64,000 nt of DNA from Isoetes taiwanensis (GCA_021234155.1 JAJEKV010000684.1:53244-117243); one strand, 5' to 3'. Numbered from the stretch's first letter, positions 22,266 to 35,210 are shown. Notes: generated by a model from the letters alone, not told the origin. Made by a program: numbers and translations.

Positions 22266-23178
22266 AGCACAGAGGGAGAATCGACAAGGTCAAAAGGATG
22301 GAGAGAAGGAGAGAAAGAAGAAGAAGCCAGAGCCAGTGTCTGAGAAGGAGGATGCAGGGAATGACACTTCAGAAGAGACTAGCTCTGATGAAGAGTCTGC
22401 TTCTGAAGAAAGTGAAACTGAATCACAAAGTCCATCACCAAAGTCGCCACCAATTATGGATCCACAAACTCAGGAGAAGTTGGCGCAGGCCTTATCAGAA
22501 GATGAGAGAATTCTTGAGGTAAATCCACAGGAACCAGATATACAGAATACTTCTGTTCTTCTTGAACAAGCTGACCCTAGTCCTATCAGAGCTGAAGAAG
22601 AAGATAGGACATCCAGGATGGGAGAAAAGGTGACTTCACCCACAAAAGAGTAAGTCATCTCGCGCCCAGTGTAAGTTCTTTTTTATATGGACCATTTATT
22701 TAGCATTTCTCGCGCGTAGCGTGAGTGTATTATTCTTGATTTTCAAAAAATTTTGTTAACTTGAAATATACATTGTGCAGAGAGGAGACTACTTTAAATA
22801 ACAACAAACTTATCCTCTTCGACCTGAATGGAGATCTTATCAAGTCCTTCTCCAAGATAGAGTATCGTATTGTACCTCCTTTTCCTGGAGGTGTTCTAGA
22901 GACAAAGACCAAATGGGTGTATCCAAGACCTGGTGTTCACCAATTGTTGATCATCCATGCTGAGAAACAATATATTAGAAATTAAAGACGTTGTTCCGGA
23001 GCTGAAGAACTTTGATTTCTACATTATATTAGATCAAGGTAATCGTGGGATTGTTCGTCGACCACAACATGGAGCAAAGAATATCTTCATCAAGAATATA
23101 CATGAGGCTTTGGAGGTGAAGGATTTCCAGAAGAGCAGATATGTTTGGTGGATAATGACCCCATCAATTGTTGCTTGA
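22266..23178 (+). pseudogene. C-terminal part of the decayed locus, one intron
   Basis: An acidic Ser/Glu-rich stretch (SEETSSDEESASEES, then PSPKSPP) ends at 22,649. A GTAAGT donor and TTGTGCAG acceptor bound a 131-bp intron (22650-22780), and splicing joins the codons in phase to give GAA-GAG-GAG-ACT. The second exon reads NNKLILFDLNGDLIKSF and KWVYPRPGVHQLL. DLNGxL followed by an RPGVxxLL block is compatible with a degenerate FCP1/NIF-type HAD phosphatase segment, in which the DxDxT motif is often altered in plant paralogues. One further frameshift near 22,975 leads into VVPELKNFDFYIILDQGNRG and a stop at 23,178. The family call is tentative. Confidence 0.4.
22650..22780 (+). other. Retained spliceosomal-type intron
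   Basis: A GTAAGT donor follows GA, and the acceptor CATTGTGCAG precedes A-GAG-GAG. It is phase 2 and restores an open frame on both sides. It contains the phrase CTCGCGC twice (near 22,660 and 22,710). An intron in phase argues that the locus derives from a host gene, not from a processed copy. Confidence 0.55.
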
Positions 23179-23641
23179 ACGTAGACAGCAGCATAAATCC
23201 TCCGACATGGCACCCAAATAATGTAGATGAAGAAAATTAGGTGTCAGCAAAAACACTATAGATGTTTGACTCCCTCATATCAGCCCCTACAATGCCTGCT
23301 TTCCTGAGTTTTAGACCAGATTTGCAAGGAAAAGCAAACCATACAGACTATGACCTGGTTGTAAAAAATTACTGTCAATGAAAATGTACTCAAATTTGTA
23401 AAAAAACTTGTACATGTACATAACTTATATGAATATATACAAGATGTTTTTTGATGTAAAATTAGTTTAGCCATGGCTCTTTCTAGTCTACACTCTACTT
23501 TTTGCCTTGGTTTTGTTGTCACTATTTCTAACACACTCAATAAATGGTGTAATATTGCCACCAATTCATATTAAAAAAAAATATAGGACGCAATTTCTTG
23601 CTCAAAACATAGGGAAAAAACCCGAGGTAAAAAAATAATTT
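23179..23641. other. 3' flank of the decayed locus
   Basis: AT-rich with no gene. An AATAAA motif (near 23,540) could have served the decayed locus. Low-complexity A-runs begin near 23,570. Confidence 0.4.
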
Positions 23642-23701
23642 CAAAATAACGGAATCCCTTGCCATCAAAAAAAAAAAAAAAAAAAACAAAATAACGGAAT
23701 C
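23642..23701 (+). mobile_element. Ultra-short retroposed insert with 15-bp duplication
   Basis: CAAAATAACGGAATC at 23642-23656 is repeated exactly at 23687-23701. Between them lie only ten bases, CCTTGCCATC, and a run of 20 A. This is the signature of LINE-driven target-primed insertion of an almost completely 5'-truncated RNA. Confidence 0.75.
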
Positions 23702-24600
23702 GTGGTTATCTACACAGTCATTCACACAAAAACTAACCAAGCTGTCATAGAAACAAGGCAGTGCATCCACCCGTAACATGGCAAAAGTCGATGTTGACAT
23801 CAAGAAGGCCATTGCCTTCATCATTTCACACACGACTTTGCAGTGTTCTTAGCACTTGGAGCCTCAGTGGCCTCAAATTTCATGCCTGGTCGGCCTCTAA
23901 TTTCCCTTTTGGCTCCCTTCTCGTCAGAAACCAAAGTAAGAAATTAAAAAATAATTACTTGAGTTGAGAGGCGCTACTCTAAGTCAATATAAATGTTAGC
24001 AATTACCTCTGTAAAAAATACTATGGCTTATAATCACAAACGCCCAATGCATCACACCCTTCCAAGTCAGACCTCATATCGGACCTTCAAACTTGCTAAT
24101 GCAAAATCCTGTCAGAATTCTTGAGAAATCAATCAATTCCATGTTAGAAATGTATGTATTCACTAAAGCAAAGGTTGTTTATTTTCTCATCACCAAAGGG
24201 CAAACAATATCAGACGATTGATGAGTGGAACCTTTTGGTCATATTGTTCAAACCATATCAGAGCCGGGTTTTCTTAGCTTTCTTTGTCTTCTTCAAAATC
24301 TCAATAATTCTACCAATTGGATCATCTACTTCTCTAGAAGTTTCCATATCAATAAAGTGCGAAAACAATTTTTTTGTATCTTGAAAGCGTAATATCGATA
24401 CATCTAAAGGAGTATCTGTCATGAAACTACACGAAAACAAGTAGAATGACTCCACGTATATCAAAAAGATGTAAAATAGCCACAAAATGTAACTGGAACC
24501 AAGAATGACAAGCTAGAAAGCTCAAGATTGGTGTTGCATCTGGAAGTCTAGAAGTCTCAATTTCACATGCTCAACACTTAAGACGCAAACTTGTATTAAG
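23702..24600. other. Spacer with a tRNA-iMet-complement match
   Basis: TATCAGAGCCGGGTT (24256-24270) resembles the plant LTR-retrotransposon primer-binding site (TGGTATCAGAGCC...), but its first bases read CCA instead of TGG. A protein-like minus-strand frame (24258-24485) overlaps it, ending in a Lys-rich tail (EILKKTKKAKKTRL). Neither can be tied to a complete element or gene. Confidence 0.3.
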
Positions 24601-25060
24601 AGTGATGTAATTATGTTTGGTGAAGTAATTGGTTAAAAGGTAATACTTGGAACTAAGAGATCACAAGTTTGAACGTCTTCAGCTAATAATTTTTGTACAT
24701 GTGTGACGACCATATACATGTGATGGACAATCTTGTCTGGTATTGCAAGGTTCTCTTCCATGTACAATCAATGAGAGCTCTCCTAAACCATGAAATAATA
24801 GACACGGCGACAAATGAAGTTCGAATCCTCATTTCATCATGAATGGATAGGAATTAGATGTAAGCTCTAGCACAAGACTATTGAAATACTAGAAACCAAA
24901 TCCAATGTACTGGGCTATACGAGGTTTGTATGCATTTGACACCCTTTTCTAGCAAACCAAGCCCAGCATTGCTAGGTATCAGGATTTTGTGAGCATTCAA
25001 TCTTGTTCCCCCTTTTTCTTTTTTCCTTTGCTTTCTTCCCCGCTTTTCTTGTAAATGAAA
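24601..25060 (+). mobile_element. Probable tRNA-derived SINE relics
   Basis: TGAAGTAATTGGTTA (24621-24635) and AGTTTGAACG (24666-24675) form an A-box/B-box pair with tRNA-like spacing. A second good B box, GTTCGAATCC, is at 24819-24828. The following stretch, with CTGGGCTATACGAGG and a pyrimidine-rich end near 25,010-25,050, looks like a SINE body and tail. Borders and duplications were not defined. Confidence 0.4.
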
Positions 25061-26300
25061 AGCTTGAATATGTTTGTAGTAATTCGTAACATATTAGTTA
25101 GAAGTTATGTTGTCTAGGTTTAATGGACATGTATGGAATGGTAAATGATTAGTCAGTGATAAGAATTGAACTAATTGAATGATTTTCAGATCTCAAAATT
25201 ATAGATTGGAGAGCTAAGAGCATGGACTCTAAGAAGCAATTATGAGATACATATGGTCTCACAGCATTATTGCTAATTCCTAGCACATTCCAAAATAAGT
25301 ATTACAAATAGGAAGTATAGACAAACCTGAGAAAACAACTAAAACAATGGTGGACAAACAAACATGTAGATTCTGAACCAGAGAGAAATAGATAGATATT
25401 GATCTCAAAGATAGGCGAGTCTTTCAAATGTAAGATAAGAAAATTCAATACAAACCTTCATCCTTTGAATTGGGTGAAAATCCAAACGTAGATAACAAAG
25501 ATACTTTCGATCCAAACCAATTCATCCTTGAGTTGGATGGAAATGGTATTAACTTCAAAGGGCATGATCTTTGCCTTGCTCCATTGGTTTATCATGGTAG
25601 AATGCTTGGCCTTGCAACTGTCCATCTATGGATTGCTAGACTCCTGCAACATTTTAAATTCAGAATTTCTGTCCATTAATCTTGTTGATCTCTCTGAAAT
25701 CCTCAAGCTCTCATGTGCAATGGCTATTCTGCTACATGTCAAGCTCGTTCCATGGGTGCCCATCATCATAAACTGAAGAATCGTGCTGCAGCAGCAAAAT
25801 TCCAGACCTTGAGATGGGCCAAAACTGTTACTGTAAAGGGCCAATGGAGGTTGGTGTCGTGGATCAAACCTGGGCCGCCTGATAGTGGAGATAAACTTGG
25901 GCTGTCCGATCTAGAGCGGGATCCAACTCCAAGACTTACGCTATTTATAATATAGGATCTTGTGAAAAATAGTTATGGATGGAAGCCCCACCGTAAGGCA
26001 TTATCGGTGACTTGTTTTAGGATCTACAATCTATAATAACAATACAAAAGTAAGTGGCACTTTCCCCATCCATTAGGGCGGATTTGGGGTCTCAAAATGG
26101 CCCATATCTTGGGTTAAAGACCACGTCAGATTCGCCAGGACCAATCGGGTTGGCGCTTTTTTTACGAAAAGTCAAGATACTTGGCGAGGGTAGAAGGATG
26201 AGCGAGCTTACTTGGCATCCACATGGCGTATTTTCATAGGGGATGCCTAGCGCTTTTATTGCAACCATTTTAATGGCCCGATTTTTCGAGAGTCGCCGGG
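25061..26300. other. Spacer without a supported gene
   Basis: Open frames of 70-82 codons (25470-25679, 25713-25955, 26054-26239) overlap one another and have no recognisable motif. Nothing further is supported. Confidence 0.4.
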
Positions 26301-28400
26301 CCTAAAAAAAAAATGGTGACTTTGACCGCCTATCGACCGGCCACCAACTCCCTTGTCAAATTTTGGCGAACCAAACCAGACTGATCACAACCGACAGCCT
26401 CTACGTGCATCCTCTCCGCCTTCCCTCCTCATCCGCAATCCATGTCTCCGTAATTTCGTGTTCTTGCCCCATTTACGTAACTCCCAAGGTGAAGAAGTGG
26501 GAGGTTTTGTCTCAATAGGATTTGTGGGTGAGTATGTCGCCATCAACCAGGGCTTTCAGCATAGAGTTGCGACAAAGGCGATCGACGATTGGACACATTG
26601 GATAGGTAGGATAAAAGAGTTCAAGTTGAATTCTAGCCGTAGGAAAGTGGAAAGTATAACAATCGACATGCATATACCCCTTCATCGATATGGCCAAAGA
26701 GCTAATCTCCACCAAAAACAGCCCCCCAAAATTGCCCTAAATGGTAACCAATCGATCAACACACCGGCTATCCGCCGCCTACTTAATCACAGAGATAAGC
26801 GCCATGTGATCTCCTTATCTTTCCTTTTCGTGGACACGCGTTTACAAACAAATTTATTGTGTTTATGTTTATCGACGCCGGATGTCATTCCTACCGAAAG
26901 TATTAGTAGTGTACTTGTCGGTATCACATAGACATCGGAATTGTCCTTTTCTTCAAGGTATGGATGCCGGACTATGGGTATAGGTATCCGGTTTTTACCG
27001 ACATGATTATAACGTAAGGGTGAAACCGAGCTTTTGAGGCCGGCTGAATTGCCCCTTAAGTGAACTTTGTAAGCCACGCACTAATGAGAACAATGTAATT
27101 GCAATGACGATGCCCTCGGCCGACGAGGTGCAAGCGGGAATGTCCAAAACGGAGGCGTTGAGGATGAGTTTCAAAAATCTTCACACCATTTGAGGTATTT
27201 GCTAACATATTCCAGATGGCGCAGAAGTTCAAAAGCTTCAAGACATATAATGCTTTCTCCCCCCAGATTTTGTGGATGGCTTTTATTTTTGGGTTCCCAG
27301 AGCACGGGATGTTGATTCCACGAATCATCCGGTCAACTAACGTAGTCTTGCCAGAAGTTAAGTCCTCCTTTAAGTTCGGATACTTTCTTCCAAAACAATA
27401 TTTATATCGTTAATTGTCAACTAGAACGAAGGAAAAAAAAAAGAGAGGCCGCACAACTTTTTGGGAGCCGTTTGAGGACCATAACGGCAACACTCCGTCG
27501 CGGTGGATATTCGAGTATGGCGAGGGGAGGAAGTCATTTATCGACCACCATGGAAATCGAATGGCCATTATCGAGCTAAGAGTGCTAATGGAGACGAGGA
27601 GATTGCTAACGACTTCCATTATTTCATTGATGGCATTAGGGTTGGTTACGTGCAAGAGGGAAATGTAAAGTTTAGTGAGTTCGCGATCAACAAGAAATTG
27701 TCTATCGCCTAGCTTTGAATCTTGGTTTTTTATTTGTGTTTTTGTCCGATGTTTTTAGGGTTCCGTGATTTTGTCCGATATTTTTTAGGGTTCCATACGA
27801 TTATTAAAAAAGTTACCATCATATTTTACTTTAACCACGTTTTTACTATTTATCTCTTGCGGCTTGTCTATTTTTTGGTCTGTTCGTAGTATAAAGCCAT
27901 CCCATTTGAGAAGCCATGGCAAGAACTAAGCAAACCGCAAGGATCCATCCGGGGTGTAAGGCCGGTGATTACATTGGTCCGCCTCCCTTCATCCCGGATC
28001 TAAAGTCTACGATAGAGATTCTCCTTCTCCCACCATGCCTAACAAAAGATCCAGGAAAAGAAATCCCATGATGGGCCGGTGGGAGAAGCGGCTTGGGAGA
28101 AGTGGGGGAGGTGCACTCCGGGAGGCGGAGGATGAAAATGTGAGGACCCCAAGCGAGAATATGACGCCGATTAATTATTGGGCAGCCGCCTCTTCTTCTT
28201 CTTCCTCGCCTCCTGCCTTCCGTGGAGGCCTGACCTTCAAATCAAAGGAGGAGGCCCAACGCCAAAAAGGGAAGGCGACGTAAATGTGAGGAGATCGGGC
28301 CGGAAGAGTCTACCGAGCAACAAACGCAAATGCCGGGGTGAGGAGATCTTAAAGAGTCACCGAAAGCAAACAGCCTCCAAATGCCGGGTGGGTGAGGGGT
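26301..28400. other. GC-richer stretch with broken open frames
   Basis: Base composition is more even than in the flanks. A 193-codon plus frame (26353-26931) and shorter ones, such as the basic, Ser-rich frame at 28035-28283, could be decayed transposon coding sequence, but no domain is recognisable. A short tandem duplication of about 33 bp, sharing TTTTGTCCGAT and TTTTTAGGGTTCC, lies at 27738-27800. Confidence 0.35.
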
Positions 28401-30650
28401 AGTGGCCTAGTTTTAAGACTAAGCCCCAGACAAAAGAGCCATGAGATTAAGAAGTATCGGAAGAGCACCGAGATGGTCATTCAAGGCCTCCCATTTGCCG
28501 TGCTCGTGGAAAGAGATTCCGCAAGAGTGGTAGGGTATGATACATCATACCCAAGCATATCCAAGCAACCGCTTTAAATGCTGTTTTCAAATGGCTTCGA
28601 AGCCAGGTTTTGGTCAGTGTTCGAGACTCCTAGCTTTGCAAGAATACATGCTGTTGGTGATCATTATGCCCAAGGGATGTAACTGGTTCCACGTGATAAG
28701 GGATCCCGAAAGTACTATGGTCAAAATTTTATGGTCAATACAACAAGAAGAAAGACCCCCAAAAAAAAGCCGGAAGTGCCTTTTGTTTTTTTCATATGTA
28801 TAATATTCTTTAATGTAATGGCTTTATATGCTTAATCTCTTAGTCCATTTCCTTCTTAGAGGCTGGGTTCAAGACTTTGTATTTTTTTTTTTTTCCGTGA
28901 GGATCACCACGCCACGCAAAGCATTGTGCTTTTTGTTGCATAGTAGTTTTCAAGCGTCGTGTGATCCAACCCTAACCCTAACCCTAAAATGTCTTGGACA
29001 AATCTCCCCACAACGGCTGTGTCCCCTTTCATAATCGATACCGCTACTTGAGTTCGAAGTGGCACTTTTACCGCCTCCTAAACATCTTCTTACTTTACCG
29101 TGCTTCGCCATGGATTGTATGTGAAGTTCCCGGAATGGTATGCATCGCCCCACATGACAACGAGTTCTTGGCCAATCTGCGATTTATCCATTCTATTGCA
29201 AGGAGTTGGACATCATGGCAAACGCGATGGCGAGCTTTGGATGCTATCCGCGAGGTTGCTTTAGCTTTCACCGGGACCTTTGGTCTCCGGCCAAGACGCC
29301 CTTTGCGTGATGTCCCCGCTCGTGGATTCCAAACCAGCTAGAGGAGGCTTCCCATTTGCAAGCAGCGAAGATGTTTTCAAGAATGCCGCTAACGGGCTCC
29401 CTCGCCGCGGCCCTTAATACTTAAGAAGGTAACTATTTCTCTTGCCGTTTGCATTTTGCTAGTTATTGCATTCTTTCCGCCAAACCGAAGATACACCGAA
29501 ACAATGAAATCTTTAAGCCAGGGGGGGTCAGTTATGTGTGATGATGTCGGACTATGACGTAGAAATGGAGATAGATCTACAAGAAGAAGAGCAAGAATAT
29601 AGGAGTTTTAGTTGACGACCGGCCTTGGGTGAACCAGGGAGGGAAGATGATTCTGAGATAAGGTGATGAGGATGAGATGAGATGAGGATGAGGATGAGGA
29701 TGAGGATGAGGATGAGGATGAGGATGAGGATGAGGATGAAAAGAAGTTGTCCGGACATAACAACCAATTTTAGTGGAAGGCAAAGAATACTTATTGCTAA
29801 GTGATATGTCAAGGAACCCGCCTCTTATTACTTAATGTGTGCTAGTGGGAAGACGAAGCTTATCAAGCATCTTTGGTCAATGGGTAAACCTAGGCCTAGA
29901 TTTTGAAGAGGATTTGGACAAAGAGATGTTTGAAGTGTCTTCTTATATACCGGCAATGCTATAAAGCTTAAAGAAGCCTTATGAGAGGCTGGAGTCTCGA
30001 TTTTCAAGAGGGAGGCTAAGCTAGTCCAACTAAGAAGAATTCCAAATAAGTCGCCGCAAAGTAAAGTCGCCAACGTGATCTACATGTTTGGCGTGCTCTT
30101 CACCAATCAAGGGTAAAAGATAAGCCTCATAGATGAGGAGAAATGTGAAGAAGATAAGCTTGAGGGTTCTTATTTGGGAAGTAGATGATTTTTCTGGCCG
30201 ATTACGCACGCTGAGGGACGTGAAAGATTGAAGGATTCCTACATTGTTACGATATATCTCAAGATTCGTTAATGGGGAGATAATCGCCGCCAGAACTTTC
30301 AAATTCAAAAGGTGCGTAGTTTGTCTATTACATCATCCGCATTATGCATGTTCGGGAACCATTCCCAATTGGCATCAAACACCAAAGGGTGATAGCAATT
30401 GGCGGATGTTGTGTTATTAATATTTTGACGCACAAGCCGGCCTGGTGGGCGAGCAATATGTTAAATTTTTTTAAAGCTGGGCTTGACTCACCCAAGGTCA
30501 AAAGCTGGGGTCGATAACATGGAAGTCATTGCCTTGTTGGATCAGTGCGGCAGGGGATTGAAAGAGCATGAAATTGGACGACGAAGCTTGAAAAATTAGA
30601 AGTTATATATTTTCCAACTTGTATCGGGCAAAATTATTTATGTATAGATT
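28401..30650. other. Spacer with microsatellite and telomere-like triplet
   Basis: Three CCCTAA units lie at about 28,970-28,987, too few to call telomeric. A (GATGAG)n microsatellite occupies about 29,664-29,738. A 115-codon plus frame (28994-29341) has no recognisable motif. Confidence 0.4.
29664..29738. repeat. (GATGAG)n microsatellite
   Basis: About ten uninterrupted hexamers follow two imperfect ones. The His/Pro- and Ile/Leu-repeat open frames on the minus strand here are artefacts of the repeat. Confidence 0.9.
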
Positions 30651-32400
30651 GTATTATTAAATTACTAATAAAAAAATTATTTTATTTGTATTTATTCATC
30701 ACGCCACAAATACATCGGTCCATTTTTTCTATCATATCTAGGTTTTCGTTGTGTGATATTTCTCTTGAAGAAATGAAATATTATTGGAAAAACAATTAAT
30801 TTTTTTATTCCTCATCATGCACGCTAGCCAAAACGGTCCATTTTCTTGACCGACCGGCATCCTTCGCGATCGCGGTGACTAAGCTACTACGGAATCTATG
30901 TTATAAATAGAAGACCTATGTCCCACTCCTCGGGACCCTTCGTCATTTCCGTCAGCTTTCTACTTCTTCCTCGCCTTCCACCTTCCTCATACGCTCGATG
31001 GCATCTTCATCTTCCTCTATGTTTACCACGCCAAGATAGCACTCCCCAAATGCTGCCCGTGGACATCACCCTTGCAGCAGGATGAAGAGATTCAGGAGAT
31101 CCATGATGAAAAACACCGCCTCTCGTCGCCGAATATGGAGGCGGTCCGATTAGCCTTCACGAGGGCATGCGCCGGCCGCATGAGCTCGACATTGAGCTCG
31201 CGGAAACATTCGCCATGTACCAAGAGGCTTACGAGAAGCGCCAGGCCGAGGCAGCTTGAAACCGCCACGTGATTTCGCAGCTTTAGAAGATATGGAGAAG
31301 AAGCCCGAAGTGCGGAGGATGAGAACGCACCTTTACCTTCAGCCGCAGGACCATGAAAAAATCGCCTAGACGATGATGAAAATCAACCAGAGGATCATGA
31401 AGATCCCTAGCCGCTGTATCTATCTATTTTTGCTTCAAAGAAAAGTTTTCTCTTTTTTTGCTATCTATCATCCTCTTGTTCCAATGTATGTTCTTTTTAG
31501 TTAAAAGATCACACGACGCCTAAAATGCCTTGCTTGCAATTAGGTAGCAATCAATGGATTTTTACCGGTGGATCTCCATCCCGCTCTATTTTGCCCATGC
31601 AACTAACATTTTCGCGATCTTCTTCTTTGTGAGGTCCATTCTCGGAATGTATGGGAACATTCGCATAATGCATCCCATGCTTTTTTTTTCCTCAATGCCG
31701 AAGCGAACGCCATTCAGGCGGTCCACCGCCCGCATCAACCAAAGAATTTTCCAAATTCATAGACCTTTTCTCCCATCCGGTTTTCGTCGGAGACCTCTAT
31801 GATTCTTTTTGCGAAGCCGCCGAGATTTCACCCCTCCAATTGACACCTTATGAGGCACACTTGTTCTTCCTCGCCTTCGTTTCTCATCGAGCTCTAATCT
31901 TACATTGTCACCATGCAAACCCGCTTCTAATAGAACATGTTCAACTCTACTTTAATTCCTTCCTCTCTTCTCTTCAAATGTTCCACACCTAATGAAGTTT
32001 CTCAAAAAAATATCATCTTGTCGATGATTCTCACAAAGCCGCAAAGTGATATGAACCCTCTCTAATGGAATGGGAAAAATGCCATGGAACTTGGGATCTT
32101 CTTCTCCTCTATTAGGAGCATTTGCTTGGTTAAGGGACAAGGTTGAAACAGCCTTCCCAAGATTTCTGACTTCCTTGCATGATTGCAAAGATAGACAACT
32201 TTTGAATGTTCCTTGTCCTCCTCCACTTATGTTGTACATTGCTTTCTCGTTTTAAATCGACGCTTCAAGTGAAAAATTACTTTGTAAGATCCATAGTGAT
32301 CTACTTGTAATTTTTTCCCTCCCTCGAATCTAGATATTAGACTAGGGATGTCGGGTTTGATTGAACACCCATTTCAATAGCTCGCGGGTTTCTTTCTGAA
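30651..32400. other. Spacer without a supported gene
   Basis: AT-rich to 30,830, then a GC-richer stretch with short open frames up to 96 codons. No motif, repeat or RNA gene was recognised. Confidence 0.4.
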
Positions 32401-32402
32401 CT

Positions 32403-32944
32403 TTAAAAGAGACCTAACCACCGTGTGTCATCTTCAGATTGACATGAGAACCATTTTTCGCACGCTTTCTTCTCCTCCTCCGCCACCTCTACATCTTTTT
32501 TATTATTCTTGTTGCTCTTTGATTTAGCATGTGCAATTGCATTCTCAATTGCTCTATTCATGATGACAAATGATACCCTCTCATACTTCTCAAACTTGGT
32601 CGGCCTCCATTTCATCCAATTTTATGCAAACTTCAATCTCACCATTAGTTTTCGTGAATCGTTAAGTCATAATATTTGACAAGGAATTGTAAGAGAGTAA
32701 CCAAGTCAACCCAAAGATTATTACGCTCATTCATTCCAACTATATCACAACAATCCTTGCCATTCTTATCTTTTATGGCTATGGCAGACCAAAGACATTC
32801 AACGTGGTGCATCTCTCCTAATATGGCATACACCATCTTTTGTCCTAGTAACCCTTGTATTCTCGACAATTTGTGGACGGGAGCTAATACTTTTTTGTGC
32901 CCATTCTTTTCAACGCTTCGTGGAATGGCTTGAATAGAGAACAA
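32403..32944 (-). pseudogene. Unrecognised minus-strand coding-like fragment
   Basis: Two adjacent minus-strand frames, 32645-32944 (99 codons) and 32403-32615 (70 codons), have ordinary protein-like composition. The first reads KMVYAILGEMHHVECLWSAI and CDIVGMNERNNLW. The second reads KWRPTKFEKYERVSF with a Lys/Glu-rich end. They may be pieces of one decayed transposon or gene. The family is not recognised and chance is possible. Confidence 0.25.
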
Positions 32945-35210
32945 GAATCAAGCCTTCACCGATGCCTACATCATCACAAACACCAGACATCCGTCGCTTC
33001 TAGCTTTTTGTAGATCTCTCCTAGTACCATTTCCAATACCATCTTCTTGAGAGAAGAGTTGTAGGGTCGACAAATCATGTCCACTATCTCCCCGCTTGTC
33101 GCTAGGTTCTTCACGCACGAACCAAGATTGCTTCTAGTTTTCCCGCATCTTAATTGGCCTTTGCTAGTGTTGTAAACCCATCAGGTGGTTTGGACTGGCC
33201 TCGAATGCACCGATCCAAACTTGGGCCTCTATTGGGTGAAAAGTGCTTCTTCCTTTCTACCATAAGCCAAGGGGTGTCTTCTTCAAATTCTTTAACCTAC
33301 ATTGAAGCCCAAAGTTTGCTCTTCGAACTCTTGGATCTTTTTTTCTTGTCGCCCTATCACCAATTTTGACTTGTCCACTTCAGATCTCAAAGAAGTTTCC
33401 CCCCAAAACGTCATTCTTTCCTTCATTACGCTGGAGTAATGAAGAGAAAAAAGAGCTACCGTTTAAGTTATAATTCTTGTGACAACCGGAAGTACCATCT
33501 CAAGGAATTGTATTCGATTCAATGCCTTCATCTCTCTCAATCTCTCACAATATCCTGTGAGGCCGAGTTACCGCCACCACAAAATCGACTAAACTTGAAC
33601 GCCCCAAATGGTTTCTTGCTTTCAACGGATCCAATGGATATAAACCGCCATCCCCGCGGGATGTCGACACTTTTTGAGCCTCGGAAGACGCGAACACGCC
33701 GAGGTCTAAGTTCTTATTTTTTAGACCCTTTTTATGCATTGGAAGACCGGAGCATATTCGTGAGTCGGGGCTTGGATCCTTATTCACACATCATTTGAGC
33801 TTCCATATCGCTGTGGGATCGCATGGGTTTAAAATGAAGGTGTACAATTTGTATGCCCCAAAGACAATTCGCCAGGTGAGTTAACGTCCGCATTTCAACC
33901 TCGCTTTTGAAATTTGCAACGCGGTATGTGAAAATCGAAAAAGTCCATTCTCCTACAATCCATGCTTTTATACATTAAGCAAATTCAAAATTTAATTGGG
34001 GGGGGAAGCTCCATTGAGATGAAGTAAAGATCCCTAAGCATTTAACTTTTAACGCAATCGCAATACGAATGAAAGTTCGATACAAAGCTTCAACCTACAC
34101 ATTCAAATTTTGAAATGTAGAAGGCGGGAAGCTTGTATGGCCATGGCTCTCTAAATGAAAATACAAGCAAGACAAGAATGCGGACGCCGCGATGCTTGTA
34201 TCCGACAAAACCAAGAGACACCGCCATGAGTTGCCTGCAGATGCTATAATAATACAAGTGGCTTTTTAGAAGCCATCGCGTGTTGCATCAACTGCTTTGA
34301 CAACCAATGTAATTAAATACATACGGCGCCATAAATGTATGATCCCCCTTATTCCGTGAGAATATTTCCAAAGTAAATATGAGAGTTTGGTATCCTAGTT
34401 GGTAATGGACTTGCACATTTCTACAACCTCAAACACACCCCTCACAACCAAATTATCACATAGAACGACCATGCTCCATCATTAGCCTCACCACAATGAA
34501 TGCTCTTGGCCACCCTCACCACGACCAATACTCTTGGTATATTTAAAGCCTAGGCCTTCTTACAAATGGGCACAAAAAAGCAGATGCTAAGTGAGGATTG
34601 GATGGGATAAACTCTTACCTTTCAATTGCTTATCACTAAATAGCATCACTCCCTTGCTGGAATAGAATCGATAGAGTTACTAATAGAGTCAATGGAATAA
34701 ATAAGATCGATGCCCAAATGGAGGCTGAGATTGAAAATTTTTGAATTATAGCTTTTGATCCAAAACTGGAGATGATTATGCAATCTAAATCCGACCCTAA
34801 AGCCCTGTTCATCGATTCAGAATAGAAAATCAGATTCCTGAGACTCACGCCCGAAAAAAAGGCACATCCGTTTCCTCTTACAGAAATTTCCATTAAAGGA
34901 AAGGGGCTTAACAAAATGTTAAGGGTTTCCAAAATGTTGCCCTTATGTACAATGAAATATTTATTTTTGCCTTTTTCACGATGAAGGGCATTTTTTTTGT
35001 TTTACCCTTATAAATAATATCTACTCTAAAAAAACTATTCACGTATTTGGAAGGAACCTATGTATGAGGGATGCATTACATCACATGTGGAACACAATTA
35101 TCATTTTCCTAAAGATATAAATTGGTTATGAATCTAAAAGGCTTCATATCCTATGCAATTGAATTATTTGAGATGTCAATCCACTCGTGCCTTAAAAATT
35201 ATCATGCATG
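32945..35210. other. Spacer without a supported gene
   Basis: The longest frame, 119 codons at 33439-33798 (+), overlaps a minus frame of 80 codons and has no recognisable motif. From 34,900 the sequence becomes very AT-rich. Confidence 0.4.

Noticed and set aside
28970-28987. Three CCCTAA units, telomere-like
   Set aside because: Plant telomeres are usually CCCTAAA; three hexamers can arise by chance and no longer array is present.
29552-29812. Minus-strand frames rich in His-Pro or Ile-Leu repeats
   Set aside because: They are translations of the (GATGAG)n microsatellite.
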